Part shown: piece after piece, positions 25,468-34,646 of the stretch
How positions within the stretch are numbered: position 1 is the stretch's first letter
How the letters are laid out: each line of letters opens with the position of its first letter
From: Dyadobacter soli
GTDB lineage: Bacteria; Bacteroidota; Bacteroidia; Cytophagales; Spirosomataceae
Direction: 5' to 3'
Length of the DNA stretch: 64,000 bases
NCBI RefSeq assembly: GCF_900101885.1
Contig: NZ_FNAN01000008.1
Span: 1-64,000 of the forward strand
The notes under the pieces: model-generated
Told to the model about the DNA's origin: nothing
Seen by the model: the letters and a program-made list of their open reading frames with translations, nothing else
Database searches by the model: none
Made by a program: the position numbers and the translations under genes

Positions 25468-26610
25468 CTAAACTGCGCCCCTGTTGAAGAAAAACAACCG
25501 CACCAATTGAAAAGTTGCGTCGCTCACGAGCTGGAATGCCTCACCTTGGGCGGCATTGAGATCCATCGGCCGGTTGAGCACTGATACAGCATAGGTCATG
25601 CCCGCTTCTTTCGCCTGCTCAGGGGTAATCTGCAAAGTACCGCAGACGACCGCCAGCGGCACGCGATGGCTTTTGCAAAGTCCGGCTAGCCCTTTAACAA
25701 CCTTTCCTGCCAGCGTCTGCTCGTCTACCTTCCCTTCGCCAGTAATGACCAGATCCGCATTGGCCACCAGCGAAGCGACGTTACTTTGCTCCATCACGAT
25801 ACTGATACCATCTTTCAAAGTAGCATTCAAAAACCACATACAGCCGGCGCCCAGGCCTCCTGCTGCACCTGCGCCCGGTACCAGGCTCACGTCACGCCCG
25901 AATGCACGCGTAGCTACGTGCGCAAGGTTTTCAAGACCCTGATCGAGCTGCACTACCATTTCAGGATCGGCACCTTTCTGCGGGCCGTATATAAATGCCG
26001 CCCCGTCCTTCCCGAACAAGGGATTCGTGACGTCACAAGCCACTATTACCGAAACCAATGCAAGCCGCGGATCGGCATTATGCGAATCAATCGACGCGAT
26101 TTTCGCCAGCGATTCGCCATTTGGAAGCAATGTATGCCCTGCCGCGTCTTTGAATGCGTAACCGAGCGCTTCCGCCATGCCGATGCCGCCGTCAGTGGTT
26201 GCACTTCCGCCGATTCCGAGAATGATCTTTTTTACACCCCGGTCCAATGCATCTACAATGAGCTGCCCCGTCCCGAATGTGCTCGTTCGCAGCGGGTTGC
26301 GATCCTCTGTCTTCAAAAGTCCCAGCCCCGAAGCCGCTGCCATTTCAATGAATGCAACCTGATGATCTTCGGAAATACCATAGGTAGCTTTGATCTGCCG
26401 GTTCAGCGGGTCCATGACCGTTACCGTCACTTCGGTGCCATTGGCACGCTGTGTCAATATCTTCGAAGTGCCTTCGCCGCCATCGGCCAGCGGTATCGCC
26501 GTTACTTTTGCATTGGGGTATGCCTTTTTGATGCCATCGGTAATGGCGTCGCATACTTCCGCAGCTTCCAGCGAACCGCGAAACTTGTCAGGGGCAACGA
26601 GGATATTCAC
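25468..26610 (-). CDS. Glycerate kinase (GarK/GlxK family)
   Basis: The 380-residue enzyme phosphorylates glycerate. Family features are the start NILVAPDKFRGSLEAAEVCD, IPLADGGEGTSKIL, the glycine-rich IILGIGGSATTDGGIGMAEALGY, GAGAAGGLGAGC and DLVITGEGKVDEQTLAGK. This family (unlike the animal-type kinases) usually makes 2-phosphoglycerate. The start codon is GTG at 26610, 18 bp after the stop of the penicillin-binding protein gene. No glyoxylate or garR/garL genes are nearby. Confidence 0.92.
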   Translation of the reverse strand: MNILVAPDKFRGSLEAAEVCDAITDGIKKAYPNAKVTAIPLADGGEGTSKILTQRANGTEVTVTVMDPLNRQIKATYGISEDHQVAFIEMAAASGLGLLKTEDRNPLRTSTFGTGQLIVDALDRGVKKIILGIGGSATTDGGIGMAEALGYAFKDAAGHTLLPNGESLAKIASIDSHNADPRLALVSVIVACDVTNPLFGKDGAAFIYGPQKGADPEMVVQLDQGLENLAHVATRAFGRDVSLVPGAGAAGGLGAGCMWFLNATLKDGISIVMEQSNVASLVANADLVITGEGKVDEQTLAGKVVKGLAGLCKSHRVPLAVVCGTLQITPEQAKEAGMTYAVSVLNRPMDLNAAQGEAFQLVSDATFQLVRLFFFNRGAV

Positions 26611-26628
26611 GGGCAGGGATTTAATGGG

Positions 26629-28926
26629 TCAGAATAAAACGCCTTCGTCGTCGGACCGCGATGGCGGAACGTAAGTATCGGTACTGTCGGTCGTCACGCC
26701 GCCGCATTCGCGGACGTAGTTTTCAGGTTTATTGAAAGGTATTTTGCGATACTGTACCAATGTGGGATCAGCGTATACTTTTTGCATGAACAATCCCCAG
26801 GCCGGCATGGCAATGCGTCCGCCTTGCCCGTAGGCGATCGTGCGGAAGTGAATGCTGCGGTCTTCGCCGCCTACCCAAATGCCCGACACAAGGTTTTGCG
26901 TCATACCCATGAACCAACCGTCGGAGTAGTTGGAAGTAGTCCCGGTTTTAGCAGCGATCTCATTGCCTTCGGTCACGCCATACTGACGCAAACGGCCAGC
27001 CGTTCCACCCGGATCTTCCACGGCTCCACGCATCAGGTAGAGCATATTATAGGCCATATTGGCACTGATTTCCTGGTTTTGTTTCTGGAAGAACTCCTGC
27101 AATACATTGCCGTAACGGTCTTCGATGCGCAGGATCGTCATCGGTTCCGTGCGGTGGCCGCCATTCGCGAATGCGCAGTAGGCACCTACCATTTCGTACA
27201 CCGAAACATCGCTGATACCCAAACATAATGAAGGAACCTCCTGCAATTTGGAGGTAATGCCGAGCTTGTGCGCATATTCCACCACCGCTTTCGGCCGCAC
27301 CATTTTCATCAGGTAAGCACTCACCGTGTTCACCGATTTCCCCAGCGCCTGCCGCAGCGACAGCGATTGGTAAGAGTATTTGTTATTGGAGTTTTTAGGC
27401 GACCATCCTCCTGGTACCCCGTCGGAAAGCCCGAAGAAAATGGGCTGGTCGGTAACATGGTCGCAGGGTGTCAGGAAGTTTTTGTCCAATGCCGAAACAT
27501 AGACAAACGGTTTGAAAGTAGAACCCGGCTGCCGCGATCCCTGTTTTACATGATCGTATTTGAAATACTTAAAATTAATACCTCCTACCCACGCCTTCAC
27601 GTGCCCGTTACGCGGGTCCATGGACATCATACCTGCGCGCAGGAAGCGTTTGTAATAAGCAATGGAATCCAGCGGGCTCATGGTGACTTCCTTCTCTCCA
27701 TTCCAGGTGAAAACCTTCATTTTGTAAGGCTTTTTCATGATTTTCCACGCGGCTTCTTCTCCCAGGTCCCTTTTGAGGGAAATGAAATGCGGGGAGCGCT
27801 TTGCGGCGGTGGTAATGAAACCCGGTATTTCCTTGCCATTATCGAATGTCCACGGATTGCGGCCTTTCCAGTGCTCGTCGAACAGTTTTTGCTGCGCCTT
27901 CATGTGCTCGGTCAATGCGGCTTCCTGGTAGCGTTGCATGCGCGAATCGATGGTGGTATAAATACGCAGGCCGCTTGTGTAAAGGTCGAGGTCGGTGTCG
28001 TGTTCCTCGTTATAGAGCTTTACCCAGCTTTTGAGGTACCCGCGCATGGATTCGCGGAAATACGGCGCGAGGCCGGTGTTGTGGCTATCGACGGTGAAGT
28101 TCAGCCCCAGCGATTTGTCTTTAAATTTATTAAAATCGTCTTCACGGATGTAATCATACTTATACATCTGCGCCAGAACCGTGTTTCTCCGGTTCAATGC
28201 ATTGGTCGGGAAACGCAATGGGTTGAACAACGTGGGGTTTTGCAGCATACCTACCAGCAATGCAGCCTCGGTCACATTCAAATCCCAGGGTTCTTTATCA
28301 AAATAGGTTTTGGAAGCGACTTTGATACCGTATGTGTTATTACCAAACGAAACCGTATTCAGGTACATCTGCATGATTTCCTGTTTGGTATACTTCCTTT
28401 CCAGCACCACTGCCAGCACCCATTCCTTGGTTTTGGCAATCACAATGCGGACTACCGGGATTTTACCAAGCAGCCCTTCATATTCTTCGGAACGCGTATT
28501 AAAAAGGTTTTTGGCAACCTGCTGCGTCAGCGTGCTACCGCCCCCGGAGCTCGAACTTCCGGAAACAACGCCTTTGAATACCCTCGCCAAGCTCCGCGGA
28601 TCGATCCCTGAGTGGTTTACAAAACGGGCGTCCTCCGTCGCAACGAGCGCGTCGATGAGGTTAGGGGAAATTTGTGCGATGTCGATCGGCGTCCGGTTCT
28701 CGAAGAAGTATTTGCCCAGCGACTTGCCATCTTCGCTGATCAGCTCCGACGCGAGTTCGCTCTTCGGGTTTTCGAGGGTTTTCAGGTCGGGCATACTGCC
28801 GAACAACCACAAAAAGTTAAAACTGACGGCAACGATGTAGAATATGATCAGACCCAGTCCCAGGCCAACGAACCGCCAGAGACGGACAATGGTGCGCCGA
28901 TACTTTCCGGGTTGTAATTCAATCAT
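26629..28926 (-). CDS. Class A penicillin-binding protein (PBP1A-type)
   Basis: A 765-residue bifunctional wall synthase from the ATG at 28926 (a longer frame would need a TTG). It has a short cytoplasmic tail, a membrane anchor at about 20-42 (LGLGLIIFYIVAVSF), a glycosyltransferase domain with EDARFVNHSGIDPRS and GGSTLTQQVAKNLF, and a transpeptidase domain with SxxK at GSTFKPFVY, SVN (GKSVNTVSAYLMK) and KTG (AAKTGTTSNYSDGWF). It polymerises and cross-links peptidoglycan at the inner membrane. It follows the sprE gene by 51 bp. Confidence 0.95.
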   Translation of the reverse strand: MIELQPGKYRRTIVRLWRFVGLGLGLIIFYIVAVSFNFLWLFGSMPDLKTLENPKSELASELISEDGKSLGKYFFENRTPIDIAQISPNLIDALVATEDARFVNHSGIDPRSLARVFKGVVSGSSSSGGGSTLTQQVAKNLFNTRSEEYEGLLGKIPVVRIVIAKTKEWVLAVVLERKYTKQEIMQMYLNTVSFGNNTYGIKVASKTYFDKEPWDLNVTEAALLVGMLQNPTLFNPLRFPTNALNRRNTVLAQMYKYDYIREDDFNKFKDKSLGLNFTVDSHNTGLAPYFRESMRGYLKSWVKLYNEEHDTDLDLYTSGLRIYTTIDSRMQRYQEAALTEHMKAQQKLFDEHWKGRNPWTFDNGKEIPGFITTAAKRSPHFISLKRDLGEEAAWKIMKKPYKMKVFTWNGEKEVTMSPLDSIAYYKRFLRAGMMSMDPRNGHVKAWVGGINFKYFKYDHVKQGSRQPGSTFKPFVYVSALDKNFLTPCDHVTDQPIFFGLSDGVPGGWSPKNSNNKYSYQSLSLRQALGKSVNTVSAYLMKMVRPKAVVEYAHKLGITSKLQEVPSLCLGISDVSVYEMVGAYCAFANGGHRTEPMTILRIEDRYGNVLQEFFQKQNQEISANMAYNMLYLMRGAVEDPGGTAGRLRQYGVTEGNEIAAKTGTTSNYSDGWFMGMTQNLVSGIWVGGEDRSIHFRTIAYGQGGRIAMPAWGLFMQKVYADPTLVQYRKIPFNKPENYVRECGGVTTDSTDTYVPPSRSDDEGVLF

Positions 28927-28977
28927 AGATGTGGGGTGATAGGTTACTGTAAAAGGCAAATATACAATTTCAGCCTA

Positions 28978-31182
28978 TTATCTCTTGCCCATCGACACGG
29001 AATTGAAGTCCTGCATTTCTTTGAGGCGCGGCAGGTAAATGCTGGTCGGATAGAGCCTCATGAACTCGGTAATGGCCTGGCCGTAGGCGTCTTTGCCCCG
29101 CACTTTGCCGATCAGGAAAACGCGCAGCAATGCAAACTTATCTTCCATCGAACTGCCTTTGTAGGACGGCAGGTTTTTCTCGATGTCTTCCAGTGCCTTG
29201 GTGTAATTGCCATCGGCATACAGTTTGTACATCGCTTCGTACTCCTTCGTCGCATTGCCGGATGTACCGCCGGCGTCCGTGGATTTATTGACCAGCCGGG
29301 CGTAAGTGGAAGTCGGATATTCGCTCAGCAGCTTCGATTTCCACGATTCTTTCTGAGCCGCATTTTCCTCGTTGCTCAGGAAAAGCAGGTAGTAAATCTC
29401 GTCTTTGTATTGTGTTTTGGGGTATTCAGACAGTACGCGTTCAAATGCAGCGATAGCACGGTTGGATTCTTTGAGGTCGAAGCGGTAAATTTTGCCCAGG
29501 TTGTAAAGCGCGTCTTCCTTTTTCTTTTGCGAAGCGGCAAATGCCGTATCCGATAGCGGAACGTCCTTTTTAAGCAATGCATGCACCTGATCCCATTCCG
29601 CGGTGCCTTTTTTCAAACCGGTATTTTCTTGAGTGGTCTGCGCGACGGCAGTGCTGTCAGTGCCTCCGGCTGCATTATTTCCTGCAAGCGACCGCAACGG
29701 GCGACTGCTTCGGCGCCAGTCATCTTCCAGCGGGCGGTTACCCCAGGCCCTTTTGAAGTCGATTTTACCTTTGTTAACCAATGCAGGGTCGTACAATTCC
29801 CAGCGGCGCTCTCCACCGGTTGCCAGCGGGTTGCCTCCACCTTGTTGCAGACTTGCATTCTGTGCGGCGATCTGTGCTTTTCTTGCCTTTTCTTCCTCTT
29901 CAAGCCGCTTTTTTTCTTTGGCTTCGATGATCGCGTCGATCTTGTTGTCCAATGCGGCCGGGTTCATTTTGGCGAGCCGTTGCAGGCTGTCCTCTGCCGA
30001 AACAATGGTGTACTGTGTCACAAAATTGTCGAGCGCCCGCTTTCTGTCGGATACCAGGCGGTATTCGGGCGCTTCCTGCGGGAGAATGGCCAATGCGCTG
30101 TCGTAATAAGCTTTGGACATTTCGAAATTTTCCCGCGATTCGTATTCAATCCGGGCCAGTTGCAGGTAAGTATAAGCCTTTTGCTGCATGTTGCCTTTTG
30201 ATGCCGCTGCTGCTTTTTGCAAATAACTTACCGCTTCCGGTATCTGTTTTTTGTGCTCGGCCAGCAAACCCATCGTGAAATACACCCGGTCTTTCAGGTC
30301 GTCGTTTTTACGGTCGCGGAGCATTTTGTCAAAACCGACATTGGTAATGTCGCGCTCCGGGTTCAGTACCACCGCGTTTTGCAGGGAATTCATATTGGAA
30401 TAAAAGCCGAGGTCGTAATTGGGCTTATTCCGGTTGACGCTCTTATAATGCCTGTTAGCCAATGCATACTGGCCGAGGCGATCGTACATCTGCGCAGCCG
30501 CGAAATGAATGCGCGCGGTTTCGGTCGATTTCTTCAAAAGCGGGAATGTCTCTTCCAGGATGGCCACGGAAGTCAGGTACTCCCCGTTTTGCTGGTGCAG
30601 GTATGCTTTGGTAAGGTAAAAATCGCGTTGCGATGATTTGCTGAGCGGCTGCTGGCTGAGGTGCTCCGCCACGCCTACTGCATTGGAATAGTCCTTATGC
30701 TCGATATAGGCCCGCATGAGCAGGATTAACGCATTGTTCTTATCATTCTCGTCACGCCCGTTTGCGTATACGTAACGCAATGCTTCCAGGCCGTCGGCCC
30801 ACTGGCCCAGGTAAAGCCTCGATTTACCTAAAAGAATGTAGCTATTATCGATCCATTTGCTGTTCTGGTGCTTCTCGGCCACGATCGACGCCTTTTTGAT
30901 CGCATCCAGCAACTTGGGTTTCACCGGCTGCGCGAGAATGGAATCCATCGGAAGCAGTATCGGAAGCAGGCTGTTGTAATTCTCCTTGTAAGCCTTCTGC
31001 ATTTCATATTCCGCTTCCAGCATATCCTGCTCTGCCATAAAATAGGCATTGTACCGCGCCGATACATTGTGAAAGGTGATGGCACCCGGCCGTGAACTGT
31101 ACTGCGAGCAGGCAGCTACGACGATCATCATGACAAGTAGCGGTAATGTGCGTCGGATATGGGAGGTAAAACGGTCGATCAC
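28978..31182 (-). CDS. sprE: Type IX secretion / gliding lipoprotein SprE (PorW)
   Basis: The 734-residue protein starts with GTG at 31182 and carries a lipoprotein signal ending in lipobox VAAC (Cys25). Next comes the SprE/PorW hallmark FHNVSARYNAYFMAEQ, then many tetratricopeptide-like helices. A Glu/Lys/Arg-rich coiled segment (about 420-445) leads into the second family hallmark at about 455-490: RRWELYDPALVNKGKIDFKR followed by AWGNRPLEDDWRRS. SprE/PorW is a periplasmic lipoprotein required for T9SS-dependent secretion and gliding in Flavobacterium and Porphyromonas. It has its own promoter and probably leads the sprE-PBP unit. Confidence 0.9.
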   Translation of the reverse strand: MIDRFTSHIRRTLPLLVMMIVVAACSQYSSRPGAITFHNVSARYNAYFMAEQDMLEAEYEMQKAYKENYNSLLPILLPMDSILAQPVKPKLLDAIKKASIVAEKHQNSKWIDNSYILLGKSRLYLGQWADGLEALRYVYANGRDENDKNNALILLMRAYIEHKDYSNAVGVAEHLSQQPLSKSSQRDFYLTKAYLHQQNGEYLTSVAILEETFPLLKKSTETARIHFAAAQMYDRLGQYALANRHYKSVNRNKPNYDLGFYSNMNSLQNAVVLNPERDITNVGFDKMLRDRKNDDLKDRVYFTMGLLAEHKKQIPEAVSYLQKAAAASKGNMQQKAYTYLQLARIEYESRENFEMSKAYYDSALAILPQEAPEYRLVSDRKRALDNFVTQYTIVSAEDSLQRLAKMNPAALDNKIDAIIEAKEKKRLEEEEKARKAQIAAQNASLQQGGGNPLATGGERRWELYDPALVNKGKIDFKRAWGNRPLEDDWRRSSRPLRSLAGNNAAGGTDSTAVAQTTQENTGLKKGTAEWDQVHALLKKDVPLSDTAFAASQKKKEDALYNLGKIYRFDLKESNRAIAAFERVLSEYPKTQYKDEIYYLLFLSNEENAAQKESWKSKLLSEYPTSTYARLVNKSTDAGGTSGNATKEYEAMYKLYADGNYTKALEDIEKNLPSYKGSSMEDKFALLRVFLIGKVRGKDAYGQAITEFMRLYPTSIYLPRLKEMQDFNSVSMGKR

Positions 31183-31223
31183 GAAATTGACTTTATGGGA
31201 TGTTCGTCTATGTGCCAGGTTTA

Positions 31224-31231
31224 CAAACCTA
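31224..31231 (-). promoter_or_regulatory. -7 promoter box of sprE
   Basis: The minus strand reads TAGGTTTG, matching TAnnTTTG, about 42 bp upstream of the GTG at 31182. The -33 element is not clear. Confidence 0.45.
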
Positions 31232-31345
31232 AAACGGTATTTTCAATAAATGCGTATCGAAGATAATGCCATTTGCAAAATTTGAAGCAATTTTACCCTG
31301 ATATTCTACCATTGTTTTTCAACCGAAACGGTTAGCCTCTGAATT

Positions 31346-31570
31346 ATGGAAGATCCGAAAAAGCCCAATGGCAAAGGCCAGTCGACACGCTTCCTGAAAT
31401 ACTCGGGAATGGCGATGCAGATGCTGGGCACCATTCTGGTGTTCACCTACGGGGGTTACAAGCTCGATGAATGGCAGCAGAACAAGGTGCCTGTGTGGAC
31501 GCTCGTACTCTCGCTAGTCTCCATTGCGGCCTCCCTCTACCTGTTGATAAGAAGTTTTACCAAACAATAA
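31346..31570 (+). CDS. AtpZ/AtpI-like small membrane protein
   Basis: A 74-residue protein with two membrane helices (MAMQMLGTILVFTYGGY and WTLVLSLVSIAASLYLLI) joined by GYKLDEWQQNK, the usual AtpZ/AtpI-type hairpin with a conserved Lys-Leu-Asp. It is the first gene of the ATP synthase operon; relatives assist c-ring assembly or carry cations. The next gene begins 23 bp downstream. Confidence 0.82.
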   Translation: MEDPKKPNGKGQSTRFLKYSGMAMQMLGTILVFTYGGYKLDEWQQNKVPVWTLVLSLVSIAASLYLLIRSFTKQ

Positions 31571-31593
31571 TCGCTCCCCGCAGCCGCACGCGC

Positions 31594-31953
31594 ATGCTTC
31601 GTACCCTGATCGCAACCATTTTGCTCGGAATTGTATTTTTCCTTGCTCAAAGATTTCACGCCGATTCTTTCCTGCATCCTTATATATGGTACATTCTCGT
31701 GTTCTTTTTCGGACTCGCGTTTCTGGTTCACCGGCTCATAGAATTCGGAATGCGGAACAAGCGTGAGAAATTTGTCACATTTTACATTTCCAGCATCGTT
31801 GCGCGGATCATTCTGAGCATCATTTTCATCGGCCTTTTTTTGTATAGAGGGCTAACTGATTCATTCCTATTCGTTATCAACTTTTTTGCACTCTATTTAT
31901 TTTACACATGCTTTGAAATATATGGTTTGTATCGTAACTTGCGCCGCGATTGA
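31594..31953 (+). CDS. Four-helix membrane protein of the ATP synthase operon
   Basis: The 119-residue protein starts at the ATG at 31594; the open frame extends upstream into the preceding gene but without a membrane-protein-like sequence. Four hydrophobic segments are visible (LIATILLGIVFFLAQRF, YIWYILVFFFGLAFLVH, SSIVARIILSIIFIGLFLY, FLFVINFFALYLFYTCF). By position, between the AtpZ-like gene and atpB, and by size it could play the AtpI role, but I see no clear AtpI signature. Confidence 0.68.
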   Translation: MLRTLIATILLGIVFFLAQRFHADSFLHPYIWYILVFFFGLAFLVHRLIEFGMRNKREKFVTFYISSIVARIILSIIFIGLFLYRGLTDSFLFVINFFALYLFYTCFEIYGLYRNLRRD

Positions 31954-31977
31954 CAAAGCATAGTATTTCAAGCATTT

Positions 31978-33072
31978 ATGTATACCCATCTGAGACGGTT
32001 TTTTACTATCGCCCTTATAGCGGCAACATGCGTTTTTAACCTCCCGGCCCGCGCCGACGAACCTGCCCAGCACGAAGCCGGAAAGATCGCCGAAGCCGTG
32101 AACCAGGAAGAGCATAAAATTGAACATAAGCTTGAAGAGCACGAAGCGAAGTTCAATATCGGAGAAATGATCATGCACCACATCGCCGACTCCCACGAAT
32201 GGGAATTCTCGCACGGTGTAGTCCTTCCGCTTCCTGTAATCCTTTATTCGGAAGACCGCGGTATCGAGGTTTTCATGTCTTCCAACTTCCACAACGAACA
32301 CCACGAATACAACGGCTACCACCTGGTACACGGTGAATCGGAGCAAATCGTGCCTGTTGACGAAGCGCGTAAAATCTACGACTTCTCGGTCACGAAAAAC
32401 GTAGCTTCGATGCTCATCAGCGCATTGATCCTGATCCTCGTTTTCACAGGCGTTGCAAGCTTCTATAAAAACAGCAAAGGCAAAGCGCCAAAAGGTTTCG
32501 CATCGGCGATGGAGGTAATTATCCTCTTCATTCGCGACGAAGTAGTGAAACCGAACGTAGGCCCGAAATACGAAAAATACCTGCCTTACCTGCTCACGTT
32601 GTTCTTCTTTATCCTGATCAACAACATCATGGGTCTGCTTCCGGGCTCGGCTAACCTTACCGGTAACATCGCCGTAACCATGACATTGGCAGTGCTTACA
32701 TTCATCGTGGTTCACCTGAATGCAAACGGCAACTACTACAAGCACCTTCTGGCACCGACCGGCGTTCCGGCACCGCTGTTGATCATCATGATCCCGGTTG
32801 AGATCGTAGGTGTGTTCATGAAGCCATTCTCCCTGATGGTCCGGTTGTTCGCCAACATTACGGCAGGCCACATCATCCTTTTAAGCCTTTTCGGTCTGAT
32901 CTTTATTTTCCAAAGCTTCGTGATCGCCCCGGTAATCTCCCTGTTCGCATTGTTCCTGAACTTCATCGAGATCATGGTAGCGTTCATCCAGGCGTTCATC
33001 TTCACACTACTATCGTCCATGTACATCGGAAGCGCTATCGAAGAGCATAGCCACGCCGACCACGGACACTGA
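31978..33072 (+). CDS. atpB: ATP synthase Fo subunit a
   Basis: The 364-residue proton channel subunit is longer than the E. coli protein (about 271). An N-terminal signal-like segment (cleavage near ARA), a His/Glu-rich stretch (HEAGKIAEAVNQEEHKIEHK) and a periplasmic domain precede the membrane core, a common form in Bacteroidota. The essential Arg is Arg289 in FSLMVRLFANITAGH. The C-terminal helices carry FIEIMVAFIQAFIFTLLSS. It works with the c ring to drive rotation. Confidence 0.95.
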   Translation: MYTHLRRFFTIALIAATCVFNLPARADEPAQHEAGKIAEAVNQEEHKIEHKLEEHEAKFNIGEMIMHHIADSHEWEFSHGVVLPLPVILYSEDRGIEVFMSSNFHNEHHEYNGYHLVHGESEQIVPVDEARKIYDFSVTKNVASMLISALILILVFTGVASFYKNSKGKAPKGFASAMEVIILFIRDEVVKPNVGPKYEKYLPYLLTLFFFILINNIMGLLPGSANLTGNIAVTMTLAVLTFIVVHLNANGNYYKHLLAPTGVPAPLLIIMIPVEIVGVFMKPFSLMVRLFANITAGHIILLSLFGLIFIFQSFVIAPVISLFALFLNFIEIMVAFIQAFIFTLLSSMYIGSAIEEHSHADHGH

Positions 33073-33106
33073 TTCTGAATCTCTTTTTTATTAATTTATA
33101 TTTTAA

Positions 33107-33382
<276 letters not shown>

Positions 33383-33388
33383 TAGAGC

Positions 33389-33472
33389 TTCCCGAAAGGG
33401 GAACGTTGCCCCGGCGCGCTAGGCCCGGATGCAATGCAAAAACATTCTCGTGGGAGCATTAGGCTTCCACGA
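33389..33472 (+). other. Two mRNA hairpins between atpE and atpF
   Basis: TTCCC-GAAAG-GGGAA at 33389-33403 forms a short hairpin and could compete with a GGGG/CCCC pairing that follows. A stronger one at 33448-33472 pairs TCGTGGGAGC with GCTTCCACGA over a 5-nt loop with one G-U. Neither has a T-run, so they look like mRNA processing or stability elements rather than terminators. The role is inference. Confidence 0.5.
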
Positions 33473-33532
33473 AATTTTAATAAGAAGAGAGAAGATTTTA
33501 GATCGTTCTTACACTCAAAAACTCATTTAACT

Positions 33533-34027
33533 ATGTCATTGCTTACTCCAAACCCAGGCCTTATTTTCTGGATGCTGGTAGTATTTTTGCTGGTAGTGTT
33601 CATCCTGTCCAAATTCGCCTGGAAACCCATCCTGAAAGGTTTGAAAGACCGCGAAAACGAAATCCAGGGTGCGCTTGACCTCGCAGAAAAAACACGTGCT
33701 GAAATGGCACAATTGAAGTCGGACAACGAGAAACTGATCGCAGAAGCGAATGCTATCCGTGACCAGATCCTTCGTGACGCGAAAGATGCATCCGACCGCA
33801 CCATCGCAGAGTCGAAAGACAAAGCGGCGATCGAAGGCCAGAAAATCATTGAAAGCGCCCGCGAAACCATCCGCAACGAACAAGCGCTGGCCGTGAGCAA
33901 AATCAAACAGGAAGTAGCTACACTTTCATTGGAAATCGCTGAGAAAGTATTGCGCCGTGAATTGGCTGACAAGGCAGCACAGGAAAAACTGATCGCTGAC
34001 CTGGCAACATCTGCACGTTTGAACTAA
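33533..34027 (+). CDS. atpF: ATP synthase Fo subunit b
   Basis: The 164-residue protein starts at the ATG at 33533 (MSLLTPNPGLIFWMLVVFLL); the open frame runs upstream into the hairpin region, but only this start places the membrane helix at the N-terminus as expected. The rest is a long charged coiled coil (KDRENEIQGALDLAEKTRAE and onward) forming the peripheral stalk between Fo and F1. The length is typical. atpH follows after 23 bp. Confidence 0.95.
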   Translation: MSLLTPNPGLIFWMLVVFLLVVFILSKFAWKPILKGLKDRENEIQGALDLAEKTRAEMAQLKSDNEKLIAEANAIRDQILRDAKDASDRTIAESKDKAAIEGQKIIESARETIRNEQALAVSKIKQEVATLSLEIAEKVLRRELADKAAQEKLIADLATSARLN

Positions 34028-34050
34028 TCAGCATTTAAAATCTCATTCCG

Positions 34051-34587
34051 ATGTCAGTAAGTATTGTAGCATCCAGATATGCAAAATCGCTGATCGAGCT
34101 GGCGAAAGAAAAGAACGTGCTCGACACGGTTTATCAGGATATGCTGCTGTTTAAAGATACAGCAGACCAGAACCGCGGACTGATGCTTGCATTGAAAAGC
34201 CCGGTAGTGCGTCACGAGAAGAAATCAGGCATTCTGAAAGGTCTTTTCAAAGAGCGTGTTAGCCCGGTATCATTCGCGATATTTGATATTATCACCAAGA
34301 AAAACCGGGAATCCATTCTCGACGAAATCGCGGTGGAATTCATTAAAGCCTATAACAGCTACAAGGGAATCGAAAAGGCGACGGTGGTAACCCCTACCCC
34401 GCTGACCGACGAACTTCGTAAGCAATTCACCGATATTGTTGCCAAGGCAACCGGAAAGACGGTTGAACTCGCCGAGAAAGTAGATAATGCTTTGATTGGC
34501 GGATATGTGTTGACAGTAGGCGACCGTCAGATTGACGCTTCACTGCGCAGCCGTTTGAACGAACTTAAATTACAGTTAGTAAACTGA
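34051..34587 (+). CDS. atpH: ATP synthase F1 subunit delta
   Basis: The 178-residue stator protein joins F1 to subunit b. Family features are the start VASRYAKSLIELAKEKNVLD, LALKSPVVRHEKKSGILKGL, and the C-terminal VDNALIGGYVLTVGDRQIDA with SLRSRLNELK. It is the last gene of the operon here: a strong terminator follows 22 bp later, then opposite-strand genes. The alpha, gamma, beta and epsilon subunit genes are absent from the window. Confidence 0.95.
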   Translation: MSVSIVASRYAKSLIELAKEKNVLDTVYQDMLLFKDTADQNRGLMLALKSPVVRHEKKSGILKGLFKERVSPVSFAIFDIITKKNRESILDEIAVEFIKAYNSYKGIEKATVVTPTPLTDELRKQFTDIVAKATGKTVELAEKVDNALIGGYVLTVGDRQIDASLRSRLNELKLQLVN

Positions 34588-34608
34588 AATTTTTATCTGC
34601 ATAATTTG

Positions 34609-34644
34609 GAAGACCCGGCTGCGATGCGGCCGGGTCTTTTTTTA
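34609..34644 (+). terminator. Rho-independent terminator after atpH
   Basis: AGACCCGGC (34611-34619) pairs with GCCGGGTCT (34629-34637) over a 9-nt loop and is followed by seven or more T residues. Confidence 0.92.
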
Positions 34645-34646
34645 TG

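Noticed and set aside
27978..28034. Cys-rich short frames inside the PBP gene
   Set aside because: They lie fully inside a conserved gene, in another frame, with no own start context.
27268..28611. 447-codon open frame antisense to the class A penicillin-binding protein gene
   Set aside because: The opposite strand encodes a complete PBP with all catalytic motifs. The antisense product is rich in His/Arg/Phe with no domain pattern, as expected for a codon-bias shadow.
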